The notes beneath the pieces were generated by a model. It searched no databases. It had not been told where the DNA came from and saw only the letters and a list, made by a program, of their open reading frames with translations. From an uncultured Collinsella sp. (lineage in GTDB: Bacteria; Actinomycetota; Coriobacteriia; Coriobacteriales; Coriobacteriaceae): DNA of 64,000 nt. Where the stretch lies: NCBI GenBank assembly GCA_958348225.1, contig CATVYG010000001.1, positions 62,001 through 126,000 on the forward strand. Reading direction: 5' to 3'. How positions within the stretch are numbered: the stretch's first letter is position 1; the number at the start of each line of letters is the position of its first letter. This document shows, in pieces, positions 24,399 through 33,729 of this stretch. The translations under genes and the position numbers were made by a program.

Positions 24399-25877
24399 AT
24401 GACTGAGACCGCTAAGAAAAAGCGCGGTATGCCTTCATCGTTCACCATTCTTCTTGCTCTGCTGGCAATTGTCGCAGTGATTACCGTTATCGTCTCCGGC
24501 ACGTCCGGTGGCGCGGTTACTGCCGCCCGTCTGAGCGATTTCTGCACCGCCCCGATCCTGGGCTTCGCTGACGCTCTGCCCGTCTGCCTCTTCGTTATGA
24601 TCCTGGGCGGCTTCCTCGGCATGATGACCGAGACCGGCGCCCTGGACAACGGCATCGCCGTCCTGGTGCAGAAGCTTAAGGGCAACGAGATTATGCTCAT
24701 TCCCGTGCTGATGCTCATCTTCTCCCTCGGTGGTACCACCTATGGTATGTGCGAGGAGACCGTTCCCTTCTACGCCCTGCTCGCCGCTACCATGATGGCC
24801 GCTGGCTTCGACCCCATGGTCGGTGCCGCTACCGTCCTGCTCGGCGCTGGCTGCGGCTGCCTGGGCTCCACGGTTAACCCGTTCGCCGTCGGCGCTGCCG
24901 TCGACGCTCTGACCGGCGTTGGCATTGAGGTCAACCAGTCCATCATCATCGGCCTCGGTGCCGTCCTGTGGATTGTCACTACCGCTATGTCCATCTTCTT
25001 CGTGATGAGCTACGCCAAGAAGGTCAAGGCTGACAAGGGTTCCACCATCCTGTCGATGCAGGAGCTCAAGGACGCCGAAGAGGCTCACGGCAAGGCTGCT
25101 TCCGAGGTCCACAAGGAGGTCAAGCTCACCGGTCGTCAGAAGGGTGTTCTGATCGCCTTCGCCTTCACCTTCGTCGTCATGATCGTCGGCTTCATTCCGC
25201 TGGCCGACCTCAACGAGGGCGTCGCCAACTTCTTCGACGCCGGCGCTGTCTACGACGCCGACGGTAACGCCGTCGTCCAGGGCTGGTCTGCCCTGATCAC
25301 CGGCCTGCCCATTGGCCAGTGGTACTTCGACGAGGCTTCCACCTGGTTCTTCCTCATGGCCGTCCTGATCGGTATCATCGGTGGCCTGTCCGAGAAGCAG
25401 ATCGTCAACACCTTCATCACCGGCGCTGCCGACATGATGTCCGTTGTTCTCGTCATCGCCCTCGCCCGTGGTATCTCCGTCCTCATGGCTAACACCGGCC
25501 TCGATGTCTTCGTCCTCGACGCTGCCGCCAATGCCCTGGCTGGCCTGTCCGGCGTGATCTTCGCTCCCATGAGCTTCCTGGTCTACTTCGGCCTGTCCTT
25601 CCTGATCCCTTCGACCTCTGGTATGGCCACCGTCTCCATGCCCATCATGGGACCGCTGGCTGTTAAGCTCGGCTTCTCGCCCGAGGTCATGGTCATGATC
25701 TTCTCCGCCGCCATCGGTGTCGTGAACCTGTTCACCCCGACCTCCGGCGCCATCATGGGCGGTCTCGCCCTGGCCAAGATCGAGTGGACGACCTGGCTCA
25801 AGTTTGCCCTTAAGCTCATCGTCGCTCTCTCCGTCGTCTGCGCCGTCATCCTGACCGTCGCCTGCGTGCTGCTCTAA
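24399..25877 (+). CDS. YfcC/ArcD-type membrane transporter, probable arginine/ornithine antiporter
   Basis: 492 residues with about 12 hydrophobic segments; YfcC-type (C4-dicarboxylate carrier superfamily). Recognisable are LGGFLGMMTETGALDNGI, GGTTYGMCEETVPFY (about 117-131) and FLIPSTSGMATVSMPIMGPLA near the C-terminus. ATG 24399 lies 9 bases after GGGGGG; two earlier in-frame ATGs overlap that site. The position at the end of an arginine deiminase operon suggests arginine/ornithine exchange, as in other ADI loci; the substrate is inferred. A hairpin-rich region follows. Confidence 0.86.
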   Translation: MTETAKKKRGMPSSFTILLALLAIVAVITVIVSGTSGGAVTAARLSDFCTAPILGFADALPVCLFVMILGGFLGMMTETGALDNGIAVLVQKLKGNEIMLIPVLMLIFSLGGTTYGMCEETVPFYALLAATMMAAGFDPMVGAATVLLGAGCGCLGSTVNPFAVGAAVDALTGVGIEVNQSIIIGLGAVLWIVTTAMSIFFVMSYAKKVKADKGSTILSMQELKDAEEAHGKAASEVHKEVKLTGRQKGVLIAFAFTFVVMIVGFIPLADLNEGVANFFDAGAVYDADGNAVVQGWSALITGLPIGQWYFDEASTWFFLMAVLIGIIGGLSEKQIVNTFITGAADMMSVVLVIALARGISVLMANTGLDVFVLDAAANALAGLSGVIFAPMSFLVYFGLSFLIPSTSGMATVSMPIMGPLAVKLGFSPEVMVMIFSAAIGVVNLFTPTSGAIMGGLALAKIEWTTWLKFALKLIVALSVVCAVILTVACVLL

Positions 25878-25975
25878 GTACCCAACGGGTACCCCACGGA
25901 AACCTTGACGATCCTGTAGAGGATCACCTGGTCATCGTCTGTCCGGTGGGGTCAACCCACCGGTAGACTCCTACC
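25878..25975. other. Hairpin-dense region after the transporter
   Basis: Three hairpins follow each other: GTACCC/GGGTAC at the transporter stop, GATCC/GGATC enclosed by GACGAT/ATCGTC (about 25908-25938), and CGGTGGG (25944-25950) with CCCACCG (25956-25962). Only the next hairpin (25980) looks like a plain terminator. The arrangement resembles a structured 3' untranslated RNA or small RNA, but no known family is recognised. Confidence 0.4.
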
Positions 25976-25979
25976 TTTA

Positions 25980-26046
25980 GCCCCCTCCCGTTCCGTGCGC
26001 GGGAGGGGGCGCTCTTGTGTTCCGGCGTTTTACCAAACGCCGGAAC
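25980..26046 (+). terminator. Double hairpin terminator of the arc operon
   Basis: First stem GCCCCCTCCCG (25980-25990) with CGGGAGGGGGC (26000-26010). Second stem GTTCCGGCGTTT (26019-26030) with AAACGCCGGAAC (26035-26046), loop TACC. Both are perfect. T-rich sequence follows the first only weakly. Confidence 0.8.
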
Positions 26047-26059
26047 CGCTCGACGCTGC

Positions 26060-26157
26060 AAGCCCGCCAGAGCGGCAATCTGACGTTCAATCGTCGGGCA
26101 TGGCCAAAAGGCCTATGCCCTCCTCTTTCACGTCACCTTGCTCGCTCTGGCGGGCTT
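26060..26157. repeat. Long nested inverted repeat after the arc operon
   Basis: Outer arms AAGCCCGCCAGAGCG (26060-26074) and CGCTCTGGCGGGCTT (26143-26157) are perfect. Pairing continues inward with GCAA/TTGC and TGACGT (26081-26086)/ACGTCA (26130-26135). The tip is a hairpin, GGGCATGGCC (26096-26105) with GGCCTATGCCC (26110-26120), loop AAAA. No gene is present. Confidence 0.8.
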
Positions 26158-26231
26158 TCGCTGACTTATGCTCCACCTGCGACGTTTCCATTATTGATAC
26201 AAAGGCCAGGTTTGTTTGAACCAAAAAGGGG

Positions 26232-26300
26232 AAGTTGCGGTGGAATCGTTCCTGTTTGGCCGTCTTGAGGGGTTAAACGGGAACTATTCCACCGCAACTT
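26232..26300. repeat. Long inverted repeat upstream of the DUF1846 gene
   Basis: Arms of 26 bases (26232-26257, AAGTTGCGGTGGAAT...; 26275-26300) match at 24 positions, one of the two differences being a G-T wobble. The spacer is 17 bases. With the element at 26060 this makes two long palindromes in one 530-base intergenic region. Confidence 0.85.
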
Positions 26301-26362
26301 ATCGATGACGTGTTTGGTTGGTGCCAGTTGATTGCTTGGGCGTTGGGGAGGGTCTGCTCCGT

Positions 26363-26368
26363 TATAAT
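26363..26368 (+). promoter_or_regulatory. Probable -10 box of the DUF1846 gene
   Basis: A consensus TATAAT lies 40 bases before the start codon. No good -35 at 16-18 bases is visible; TTGGGG (26343) is too near and TTGGGC (26336) too far. Confidence 0.5.
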
Positions 26369-26407
26369 CGCCTAGAACATTAATTGGAAACGGGACGGGA
26401 GCCATAC

Positions 26408-27889
26408 ATGCGCCAGGGTTTCGACAATGCGAAGTATATCGAGCTGCAGGCTGCTCACATTAAGGAGCGCATCTCACAGTTTGGTGGCAAGCTCTATTTG
26501 GAGTTTGGCGGCAAGCTGTTCGATGACTATCATGCGAGCCGCGTGCTGCCGGGTTTTGAACCGGACAGCAAGTTCCGCATGCTCAAGAGCATCGCCGACG
26601 ATGTCGAGGTTATCATCGCGATCAACGCGAACCATATCGAGAAAAACAAGGCTCGCGGTGACCTTGGCATTACCTATGACGAGGATGTGCTGCGCCTGGT
26701 TGACTTGTTCCGCGGCAACGGCTTTGCCGTCGCGGCTGTGGTCATCACCCAGTACGCCGGCCAGCCTGCTGCCGATGTGTTCCGCAACCGCCTGAACGCG
26801 CTCGGCATTCCTGCCAAGCTGCACTATCCCATCGAGGGCTACCCGCACGATGTCGATCTGATCGTGTCCGATGATGGCTACGGCAAGAACGAGTTTGTCG
26901 AGACCACCCGACCGCTCGTCGTGGTCACTGCCCCCGGTCCTGGCTCGGGCAAGCTTGCCACCTGCCTGTCTCAGCTCTATCACGAGCACAAGCATGGCAC
27001 GGCCGCCGGCTATGCCAAATTCGAGACCTTCCCGGTTTGGAATCTGCCCCTTACGCATCCGGTCAACATTGCCTACGAGGCCGCCACGGCAGACCTCGAT
27101 GACGCCAACATCATCGACTCCTTCCACCTTGAGGCCTACAACAAGACCACGGTCAACTACAACCGCGACGTCGAGGCCTTCCCGGTAGTCCGTGCCCTGA
27201 TGGAAAAGATCCTGGGCAAGAGCCCCTACCAGAGCCCTACGGACATGGGCGTCAATATGGTTGGCTTTGCCATCACCGATGACGATGCCTGCCGCGACGC
27301 TTCCAAGATGGAGATCGTCCGCCGCTACTTTACCGCGGTCGAAAATGTGCGCCGTACCGGCGTGGGCGATGAGCAAGTCGACCGTCTCAAGATTATTATG
27401 AAGAAAGCCGGCATCGATAAGAACTACTCACCGGCGCGCTCGGCGGCCCTCACCAGGGAGCAGCTGACGGGCGGTCCCGTGGGTGCCATGGTCATGCCCG
27501 ATGGCTCCGTGGTGACCGGTAAGACCTCCACGCGCCTGGGCGCCGCAAGTTCGCTCATTATGAACGCCCTCAAGCATGTCTCGGGCGTCGACCTTGAGCT
27601 CGAGGTCATTAGCGATGAAGCGATCGAGCCCATCAGCAAGCTCAAGACGCATTTCCTGGGCAGCAAAAACCCGCGCCTCCACACCGACGAGACGCTTATG
27701 GCGCTGTCGATCACCTCGGCCACGAGTGAGACGGCCGCTCGCGTCCTTTCGGGCCTGGAGCAGTTGCGCGGTTGCGATGCTTTCTTTAGCGTTATCATCT
27801 CGCCGACGGACGAGACGGTACTGCGCAAACTGGGTATCAACGTGTGCTGCGAGCCCAAGTTTGAGCGCCGTGGTTTCTTCCATCGCTAA
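26408..27889 (+). CDS. DUF1846 domain-containing protein
   Basis: 493 residues, matching the full-length DUF1846 family of unknown function, known from several Gram-positive bacteria. Recognised by GFDNAKYIELQAAHIKERI at the start, INANHIEKNKARGDLG (about 76-91), PGPGSGKLATCLSQLYHEH (about 178-196, a P-loop-like GPGSGK) and the C-terminal ISPTDETVLRKLGINV. ATG 26408 follows GGGACGGGAG. It stands alone between two long palindromes and a clear terminator. The nucleotide-binding idea rests only on the glycine-rich loop. Confidence 0.92.
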   Translation: MRQGFDNAKYIELQAAHIKERISQFGGKLYLEFGGKLFDDYHASRVLPGFEPDSKFRMLKSIADDVEVIIAINANHIEKNKARGDLGITYDEDVLRLVDLFRGNGFAVAAVVITQYAGQPAADVFRNRLNALGIPAKLHYPIEGYPHDVDLIVSDDGYGKNEFVETTRPLVVVTAPGPGSGKLATCLSQLYHEHKHGTAAGYAKFETFPVWNLPLTHPVNIAYEAATADLDDANIIDSFHLEAYNKTTVNYNRDVEAFPVVRALMEKILGKSPYQSPTDMGVNMVGFAITDDDACRDASKMEIVRRYFTAVENVRRTGVGDEQVDRLKIIMKKAGIDKNYSPARSAALTREQLTGGPVGAMVMPDGSVVTGKTSTRLGAASSLIMNALKHVSGVDLELEVISDEAIEPISKLKTHFLGSKNPRLHTDETLMALSITSATSETAARVLSGLEQLRGCDAFFSVIISPTDETVLRKLGINVCCEPKFERRGFFHR

Positions 27890-27923
27890 GTTTGAAGCAT
27901 CGCGGTAATTGCATTGCATTTTG

Positions 27924-27956
27924 GCCGTATCGGGTTAGCGCCCGGTACGGCTTTTT
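27924..27956 (+). terminator. Terminator after the DUF1846 gene
   Basis: GCCGTATCGGG (27924-27934) pairs with CCCGGTACGGC (27941-27951) with one wobble, then TTTTT. Confidence 0.93.
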
Positions 27957-28145
27957 GATCAATAAAGCGCCTATTTCGGCGAAAAATAGCCGTTTACCTG
28001 CCTAGAAACAATTAGAGCGGTATACAATAACCGTAACTGTTTCATCCTTGGCGGGATGCCGCATGATGGATATTACCTGCCATCGTGAGGTGTGTCGGTC
28101 GCGCACGGCGCGTTAGATGCTCGTGCTCGGTTTGAGGAGGCTGCT

Positions 28146-28484
28146 ATGGCGGGCAAGGGTCGTGCGAGTGTCAACGATATGAAGCGTGTCGAGGTGCTGG
28201 TGTTGATGGAGATCGACCAGCAAACCGAAGACAATGGCGGGCCGTATGGTTTCTCGCGCAAAACGCTTGCCGAACGCGTGGGGGTTTCGCCGTATCGTGC
28301 CCGCGCCGCAATCGATCGCTTGGATTCCGAAGGCATGATTGATGTCGTCTCGCGTTATAGCGACGACGGCGGTCAGCTTGCAAATGGCATTTGCCTCACC
28401 GAACGTGGCGAGTGGTATCTTGAGGGCGTCCGTACTGGCATGCTCGTTCAAGAAATGCTTGAGGACGAGGTTGCTGATCGATAG
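28146..28484 (+). CDS. Small winged-helix DNA-binding protein
   Basis: 112 residues. The middle part, FSRKTLAERVGVSPYRARAA followed by IDRLDSEGMIDVVSRYSDDGG (about 37-77), is a winged helix similar to GntR or MarR N-terminal domains; no effector domain follows. The C-terminus (LTERGEWYLEGVRTGMLVQEML) could mediate dimerisation. ATG 28146 follows GAGGAGG. It lies upstream of pyrG but is separated from it by a terminator, so it is probably monocistronic. Target genes unknown. GGTATACAAT at 28020-28028 may be its -10. Confidence 0.82.
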   Translation: MAGKGRASVNDMKRVEVLVLMEIDQQTEDNGGPYGFSRKTLAERVGVSPYRARAAIDRLDSEGMIDVVSRYSDDGGQLANGICLTERGEWYLEGVRTGMLVQEMLEDEVADR

Positions 28485-28508
28485 CAGCATGTAACCCTTG
28501 CCATAGCG

Positions 28509-28538
28509 ACGCCGCCTGGGAAACCGGGCGGCGTTTTG
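28509..28538 (+). terminator. Terminator after the winged-helix gene
   Basis: ACGCCGCCTGG (28509-28519) pairs with CCGGGCGGCGT (28524-28534), one wobble, followed by TTTG. Confidence 0.9.
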
Positions 28539-28575
28539 TTTCAAGATTGAGAAATGCAATCGCACGCGAGAAAAA

Positions 28576-28604
28576 TTGCGAACGGTCCGCGGCGCGAGTA
28601 TTAC
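28576..28604 (+). promoter_or_regulatory. Candidate pyrG promoter
   Basis: TTGCGA (28576-28581), 17 bases, then TATTAC (28599-28604). The leader then has CCCGTA (28613-28618) pairing with TACGGG (28639-28644), ending 18 bases before the ATG, which could affect translation. Confidence 0.5.
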
Positions 28605-28656
28605 AATGAAGACCCGTAAGATGTGGATAAACAACTTCTACGGGAAGCGCAGGTAA

Positions 28657-30324
<1,668 letters not shown>

Positions 30325-30326
30325 GG

Positions 30327-31268
30327 GTGCCGGCGAATAAGGAACATACCGAAGCTACTCCCTCGTCGCTCGCCGTGGCGGCGGGGGAGTATCTCGATTA
30401 CCTCGCGGTCGAGCGGGGTTTGGCGCGCAACACGATTGCGGCCTATCGTCGTGACCTGACGACGTACTGCGCCTATCTGGAGCGGGCGGGTATTGTGTCT
30501 TTTGAAGAGGTGACTCGTCAGGTCGTGGAGGGCTTTGTCGCCGACCGTCGCGATGGGGGCTATTCCGATGCCTCGGTGGAGCGTGCGCTTGCAGCCGTGA
30601 AGGGCCTGCATGCCTTTTTGGTGCGCGATGGGGCTGTAGCCCAAAATCCAACGGCGGCGTTGCGCCTGCCTAAAAAGGCTGAGCGTTTGCCGGAGTATCT
30701 ATCGGTGGAGGATGTCTCGGCTCTGCTCGATCAAGACTTCCCCGAGGGCGAGATGGGCTTGCGCGACCATGCCATCTTGGAAGTGCTCTACGGATGCGGT
30801 TTGCGTGTGAGCGAGTTGGTGGGGCTCGATGTGGGCGATATCCATATTGACGATGGCTTTGTACTCGTTCGCGGTAAGGGCTCAAAGGAACGCCTGTCCC
30901 CGCTGGTGGGAAGCGCGGCGCGAGCTCTGATGCTCTATGTAACTGAGGGACGTTCTCGCTTGGCGGCCCATGCCCGCGGAACCGAGACCTCGGCGGTCTT
31001 TTTAAATAAGAACGGACGTCGCCTGTCGCGCCAGGCCGTGCATGCGATATGCGAGCGGTATGGGCGTCAGGTGGGGCTGGTGGGGCTCCATCCCCATACC
31101 TTGCGCCACTCCTTTGCCACCCACATGCTCGCGGGCGGTGCCGACCTGCGTGTGCTGCAGGAGATTTTGGGCCATGCCGATATTTCGACCACGCAGGTCT
31201 ACACGCATGTCGATCGTACGCAACTGACCGAGGTCTATCTGGCGGCGCATCCGCTGGCACATCGCTAG
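30327..31268 (+). CDS. xerD: Tyrosine recombinase XerC/XerD type
   Basis: 313 residues from GTG 30327, 2 bases after pyrG. N-terminal SAM-like core-binding domain (about 10-95: EYLDYLAVERGLARNTIAAY), then the catalytic domain with Arg in YGCGLRVSELVGL, Lys in RGKGSKER, HTLRHSFATH, LGHAD and Tyr in QVYTHVD, all in order. The size and single-copy style fit a chromosome dimer resolution recombinase rather than a phage integrase. No dif site was identified in the window. A strong palindromic terminator follows. Confidence 0.93.
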   Translation: MPANKEHTEATPSSLAVAAGEYLDYLAVERGLARNTIAAYRRDLTTYCAYLERAGIVSFEEVTRQVVEGFVADRRDGGYSDASVERALAAVKGLHAFLVRDGAVAQNPTAALRLPKKAERLPEYLSVEDVSALLDQDFPEGEMGLRDHAILEVLYGCGLRVSELVGLDVGDIHIDDGFVLVRGKGSKERLSPLVGSAARALMLYVTEGRSRLAAHARGTETSAVFLNKNGRRLSRQAVHAICERYGRQVGLVGLHPHTLRHSFATHMLAGGADLRVLQEILGHADISTTQVYTHVDRTQLTEVYLAAHPLAHR

Positions 31269-31303
31269 CACCTCGCTGACCTGCATATTTATAAATATTA
31301 AAG

Positions 31304-31370
31304 GGGACGGGCCCCAGATTGCCGAGACGCACTTTTGCGCGCATGGGCAATCTGGGGCCCGTCCCATTTT
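31304..31370 (+). terminator. Long palindromic terminator after xerD
   Basis: Perfect 20-base arms (31304-31323, GGGACGGGCCCCAG...; 31346-31365) around a 22-base interior, then ATTTTT. It is much longer than an ordinary terminator stem and belongs with the other long intergenic palindromes of this window. Confidence 0.9.
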
Positions 31371-31599
31371 TCGCCACTTGTCGTCGCGGTGGTGGGCCGC
31401 ACGTGCCTTGGGTGGGGGAGTTTGGGGGCGATGTGAACGGCGTGTAAAGGGACGTAAAAATCGCCTCAAGGTCAACTTGAAGGTTGAGGTTCGCGGGCGT
31501 GGTTCTACAGGTGGCATCACGCCTTTGCTGCAAACACAACATATTGTGTTCTCGAACATATGCTCGGGGGTGTTTTACAACATATTGAGGGTGGAGTGG
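31366..31599. other. Gene-free region before the mraZ promoter, with repeats
   Basis: Nothing coding is seen. ACAACATATTG occurs twice as a direct repeat (31536-31546 and 31577-31587, 41 bases apart), with the palindromic ACACAA/TTGTGT around the first and CATATG between them. These AT-rich sites stand out in a G-rich context and may bind a regulator of the division cluster. Confidence 0.45.
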
Positions 31600-31626
31600 T
31601 GGGGCGGGGTGGGGGAAGGGGTGGGG
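31600..31626 (+). promoter_or_regulatory. mraZ: Candidate MraZ boxes
   Basis: TGGGG occurs at 31600-31604, 31610-31614 and 31622-31626, with periods of 10 and 12, directly before the probable mraZ -35. MraZ of other bacteria binds direct repeats of TGGGN about 10 bases apart upstream of its own gene, so autoregulation is plausible. The region is generally G-rich, which lowers certainty. Confidence 0.5.
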
Positions 31627-31633
31627 AAAGGTG

Positions 31634-31662
31634 TTGAAAAATGGGGCGGTTCCCCATATTAT
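31634..31662 (+). promoter_or_regulatory. Promoter of the mraZ/division cluster
   Basis: TTGAAA (31634-31639), 17-base spacer, TATTAT (31657-31662): the best sigma-70-type promoter seen in this window, about 70 bases before the mraZ start. Confidence 0.7.
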
Positions 31663-31730
31663 TGATGACGTCGACAGGCGGGGTGGTTCCCCGCGTACGT
31701 GCCATCTGAGTAACCGAGGGGAGGGCGCAC

Positions 31731-32165
31731 ATGGGAATGACGGGTGCATACGAGCGCAATCTCGATGCAAAAGGTCGTCTGTCCCTGCCTGCACCCCTTC
31801 GCGAGGAGCTTGGAGAGCACGTTCGCGTGTTCAAAGCCCTGGATGTCGATGCTCTGTACGTGTTCTCTGCCGAGGCCTTCGATAAGTGGGTCGAAGGACT
31901 CTTCGCGGGTCGTGAGGGCCACGAGGGTTTTAACCCGCGTGACATCAACGACCAGAAGCTCATGAGGGCGATCAACAAGCGCACCACGTCGATGGACGTG
32001 GACAGCGCCGGTCGTATCGGTCTTTCCGAGTCTCTCCGCAAGCAGGCGAACCTCGACCGCGAGGTTACGGTTGTGGGCAACTACGACCACCTTGAGGTTT
32101 GGGATCGCGCCGCGGCCGATGAGGACGATGACGATGAGGCCCTGCTGGACCTCTTCTTCTCGTAA
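31731..32165 (+). CDS. mraZ: Transcriptional regulator MraZ
   Basis: 144 residues. Contains the two SpoVT/AbrB-like MraZ repeats: GAYERNLDAKGRLSLPAPLRE (first part, about 4-24) and the second around 78-100 with the DxxGR pattern (MDVDSAGRIGLSESLR). Acts as an autoregulator of the division cluster in other bacteria; TGGGG repeats precede its promoter here. The ATG follows GAGGGGAGGGC. An acidic tail (DEDDDDEALL) ends the protein. First gene of the cluster. Confidence 0.96.
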   Translation: MGMTGAYERNLDAKGRLSLPAPLREELGEHVRVFKALDVDALYVFSAEAFDKWVEGLFAGREGHEGFNPRDINDQKLMRAINKRTTSMDVDSAGRIGLSESLRKQANLDREVTVVGNYDHLEVWDRAAADEDDDDEALLDLFFS

Positions 32166-32185
32166 GGGCAAGGCACGGGTAACGG

Positions 32186-33151
32186 ATGGAGCGTGGGATC
32201 TTGACACAAGAATATCGGCATGAACCTGTCATGCTCGGCGAAGTGCTTGAGTCGCTGCGGCTAAAGAGCGGCTCCGTTGTCTGCGATTGCACCCTTGGCG
32301 GTGCCGGCCATTCGGTAAAGATGGCCGCGCAGGTGGGGGAGACGGGCCTTTTGCTCGGCGTCGATCAGGACGACATGGCCCTCGAGGCCGCTGGTGCCCG
32401 TCTGGACCGCGAGGTTCCCGGCGTTCCGCACCAGCTGCTGAAGGGCAACTTCGGCGACTTGGACGAGCTGCTTTGCTCGGCCGAGGTGCCCGGGGTCGAT
32501 GGCTTCCTGTTCGATTTGGGCGTTTCGTCACCGCAACTCGATATCCCTGGCAGGGGCTTTTCGTATAACGAGGACGCCCCATTGGACATGCGGATGGATC
32601 CGGGTAATAACACCTTAAACGCAGCTGAGGTCATCAACACCTATAACGAACACGACCTCGCCCGGATTCTACGCGTCTACGGCGAAGAGAAGTTTGCCTC
32701 GCAGATCGCGCGCGAGATCGTGCGCCGCCGCGAGCAAGAACCGATCGAAACCACCGGCCAATTTGTCGAGATCATCAAGGCGGGTATCCCGGCTGCCGCT
32801 CGTCGGCATGGCGGACACCCGGCCAAGAAAAGTTTCCAGGCCATTCGCATCGAGGTCAATCACGAGCTCGATGTGCTCGAACGAGGGCTTGATGCCGCCA
32901 CCAGGTGGCTCAACCCGGGCGGACGTATCTGCGTCATCTCGTATCACTCGCTCGAGGACCGTATCGTAAAGAACCACTTTAAGGAGATGAGCCAGGGGTG
33001 CACGTGTCCGCCGGAGATTCCGGTGTGCGTGTGCGGCAACGTGCCGATACTCAAGGTCATCACCCGCAAACCCTTGGTTGCCCAGCCTGATGAGGTTGAG
33101 CGCAACCCTCGGGCGAGATCAGCCAAAATCCGCGTGGCGCAGCGTCTGTAG
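32186..33151 (+). CDS. rsmH: 16S rRNA (cytosine(1402)-N4)-methyltransferase
   Basis: 321 residues. SAM-dependent methyltransferase (MraW). HEPVMLGEVLESL at the start, DCTLGGAGHS (SAM motif I, about 32-41), FLFDLGVSSPQLD (about 109-121) and VISYHSLEDRIVK are family signatures. It follows mraZ by 20 bases. The assigned ATG has only a weak ribosome binding site; translation may rely on coupling to mraZ. The CxC pattern near the C-terminus (CTCPPEIPVCVCG) is common in this family. Confidence 0.97.
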   Translation: MERGILTQEYRHEPVMLGEVLESLRLKSGSVVCDCTLGGAGHSVKMAAQVGETGLLLGVDQDDMALEAAGARLDREVPGVPHQLLKGNFGDLDELLCSAEVPGVDGFLFDLGVSSPQLDIPGRGFSYNEDAPLDMRMDPGNNTLNAAEVINTYNEHDLARILRVYGEEKFASQIAREIVRRREQEPIETTGQFVEIIKAGIPAAARRHGGHPAKKSFQAIRIEVNHELDVLERGLDAATRWLNPGGRICVISYHSLEDRIVKNHFKEMSQGCTCPPEIPVCVCGNVPILKVITRKPLVAQPDEVERNPRARSAKIRVAQRL

Positions 33152-33241
33152 GCGCGACCGCGCGATATTGGACCTCCCGCTCGCACCATAAACGAAGCTT
33201 AAACACACTACCAACGTACTCGGGATGGGAGGCGGCATATC

Positions 33242-33712
33242 ATGGGCTACAACACTTCAAGCGCAGCACTTGCCTATGATATGAACGCCATGCCCGCCTA
33301 TCGTGAGACGCCGCAGGCCCCCGTTGCTCCCCGTGAGCAGCGCACGCCGCGCTTTGATGTCTACACGGGCGCGGGCCGTCAGGCAAACCAGGCGGTAAGC
33401 CCGGTTTTCATGAGCGTTCTTAAAACGTTTTGCATCATTGCGGCTATCTTCATGACGATCGGCGTCGCCCGCGTGGCACTCGCCGGCGTTACGGCCCAGG
33501 TGCTCAACAGCAACGCCGAGCTTACCAACACGCTCGAAAAGGCGACCGATGAGAGCTCCGACCTGGAGGTCATGCATTCGGTCTATGGCGCCGACACGCG
33601 CATTCGCGACCTTGCGGGCGCTTATGGCATGGTGGAGCCCAGCGAGAGCGTTACACTTGACTTTTCGCAGGATGCAGCCGCGGGCGCCAACGCGACCGCG
33701 ACCGCTCAGTAG
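33242..33712 (+). CDS. FtsL-like small division protein
   Basis: 156 residues. No strong sequence family match by eye, but it is in the ftsL position between rsmH and ftsI and has the right topology: a cytoplasmic N-terminus (1-55), one membrane segment (about 60-82, TFCIIAAIFMTIGVARVALAG), then an extracytoplasmic part starting with a coiled-coil-like stretch (AQVLNSNAELTNTLEKATDE). FtsL forms a complex with FtsB/DivIC and FtsQ to activate septal synthesis. ATG 33242 follows GGGAGGCGG. FtsL is poorly conserved, so the call rests on position and topology. Confidence 0.75.
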   Translation: MGYNTSSAALAYDMNAMPAYRETPQAPVAPREQRTPRFDVYTGAGRQANQAVSPVFMSVLKTFCIIAAIFMTIGVARVALAGVTAQVLNSNAELTNTLEKATDESSDLEVMHSVYGADTRIRDLAGAYGMVEPSESVTLDFSQDAAAGANATATAQ

Positions 33713-33729
33713 CAAGACGGTAGCTGAGT

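Noticed and set aside
25995..26268. Open frames of 74-83 codons after the arginine transporter
   Set aside because: They lie across strong hairpins and long palindromes and have no ribosome binding site or recognisable domain.
31378..31665. 95-codon open frame in the region before mraZ
   Set aside because: It would cover the palindromic terminator edge, the candidate MraZ boxes and the mraZ promoter; Gly/Val-rich with no family resemblance.
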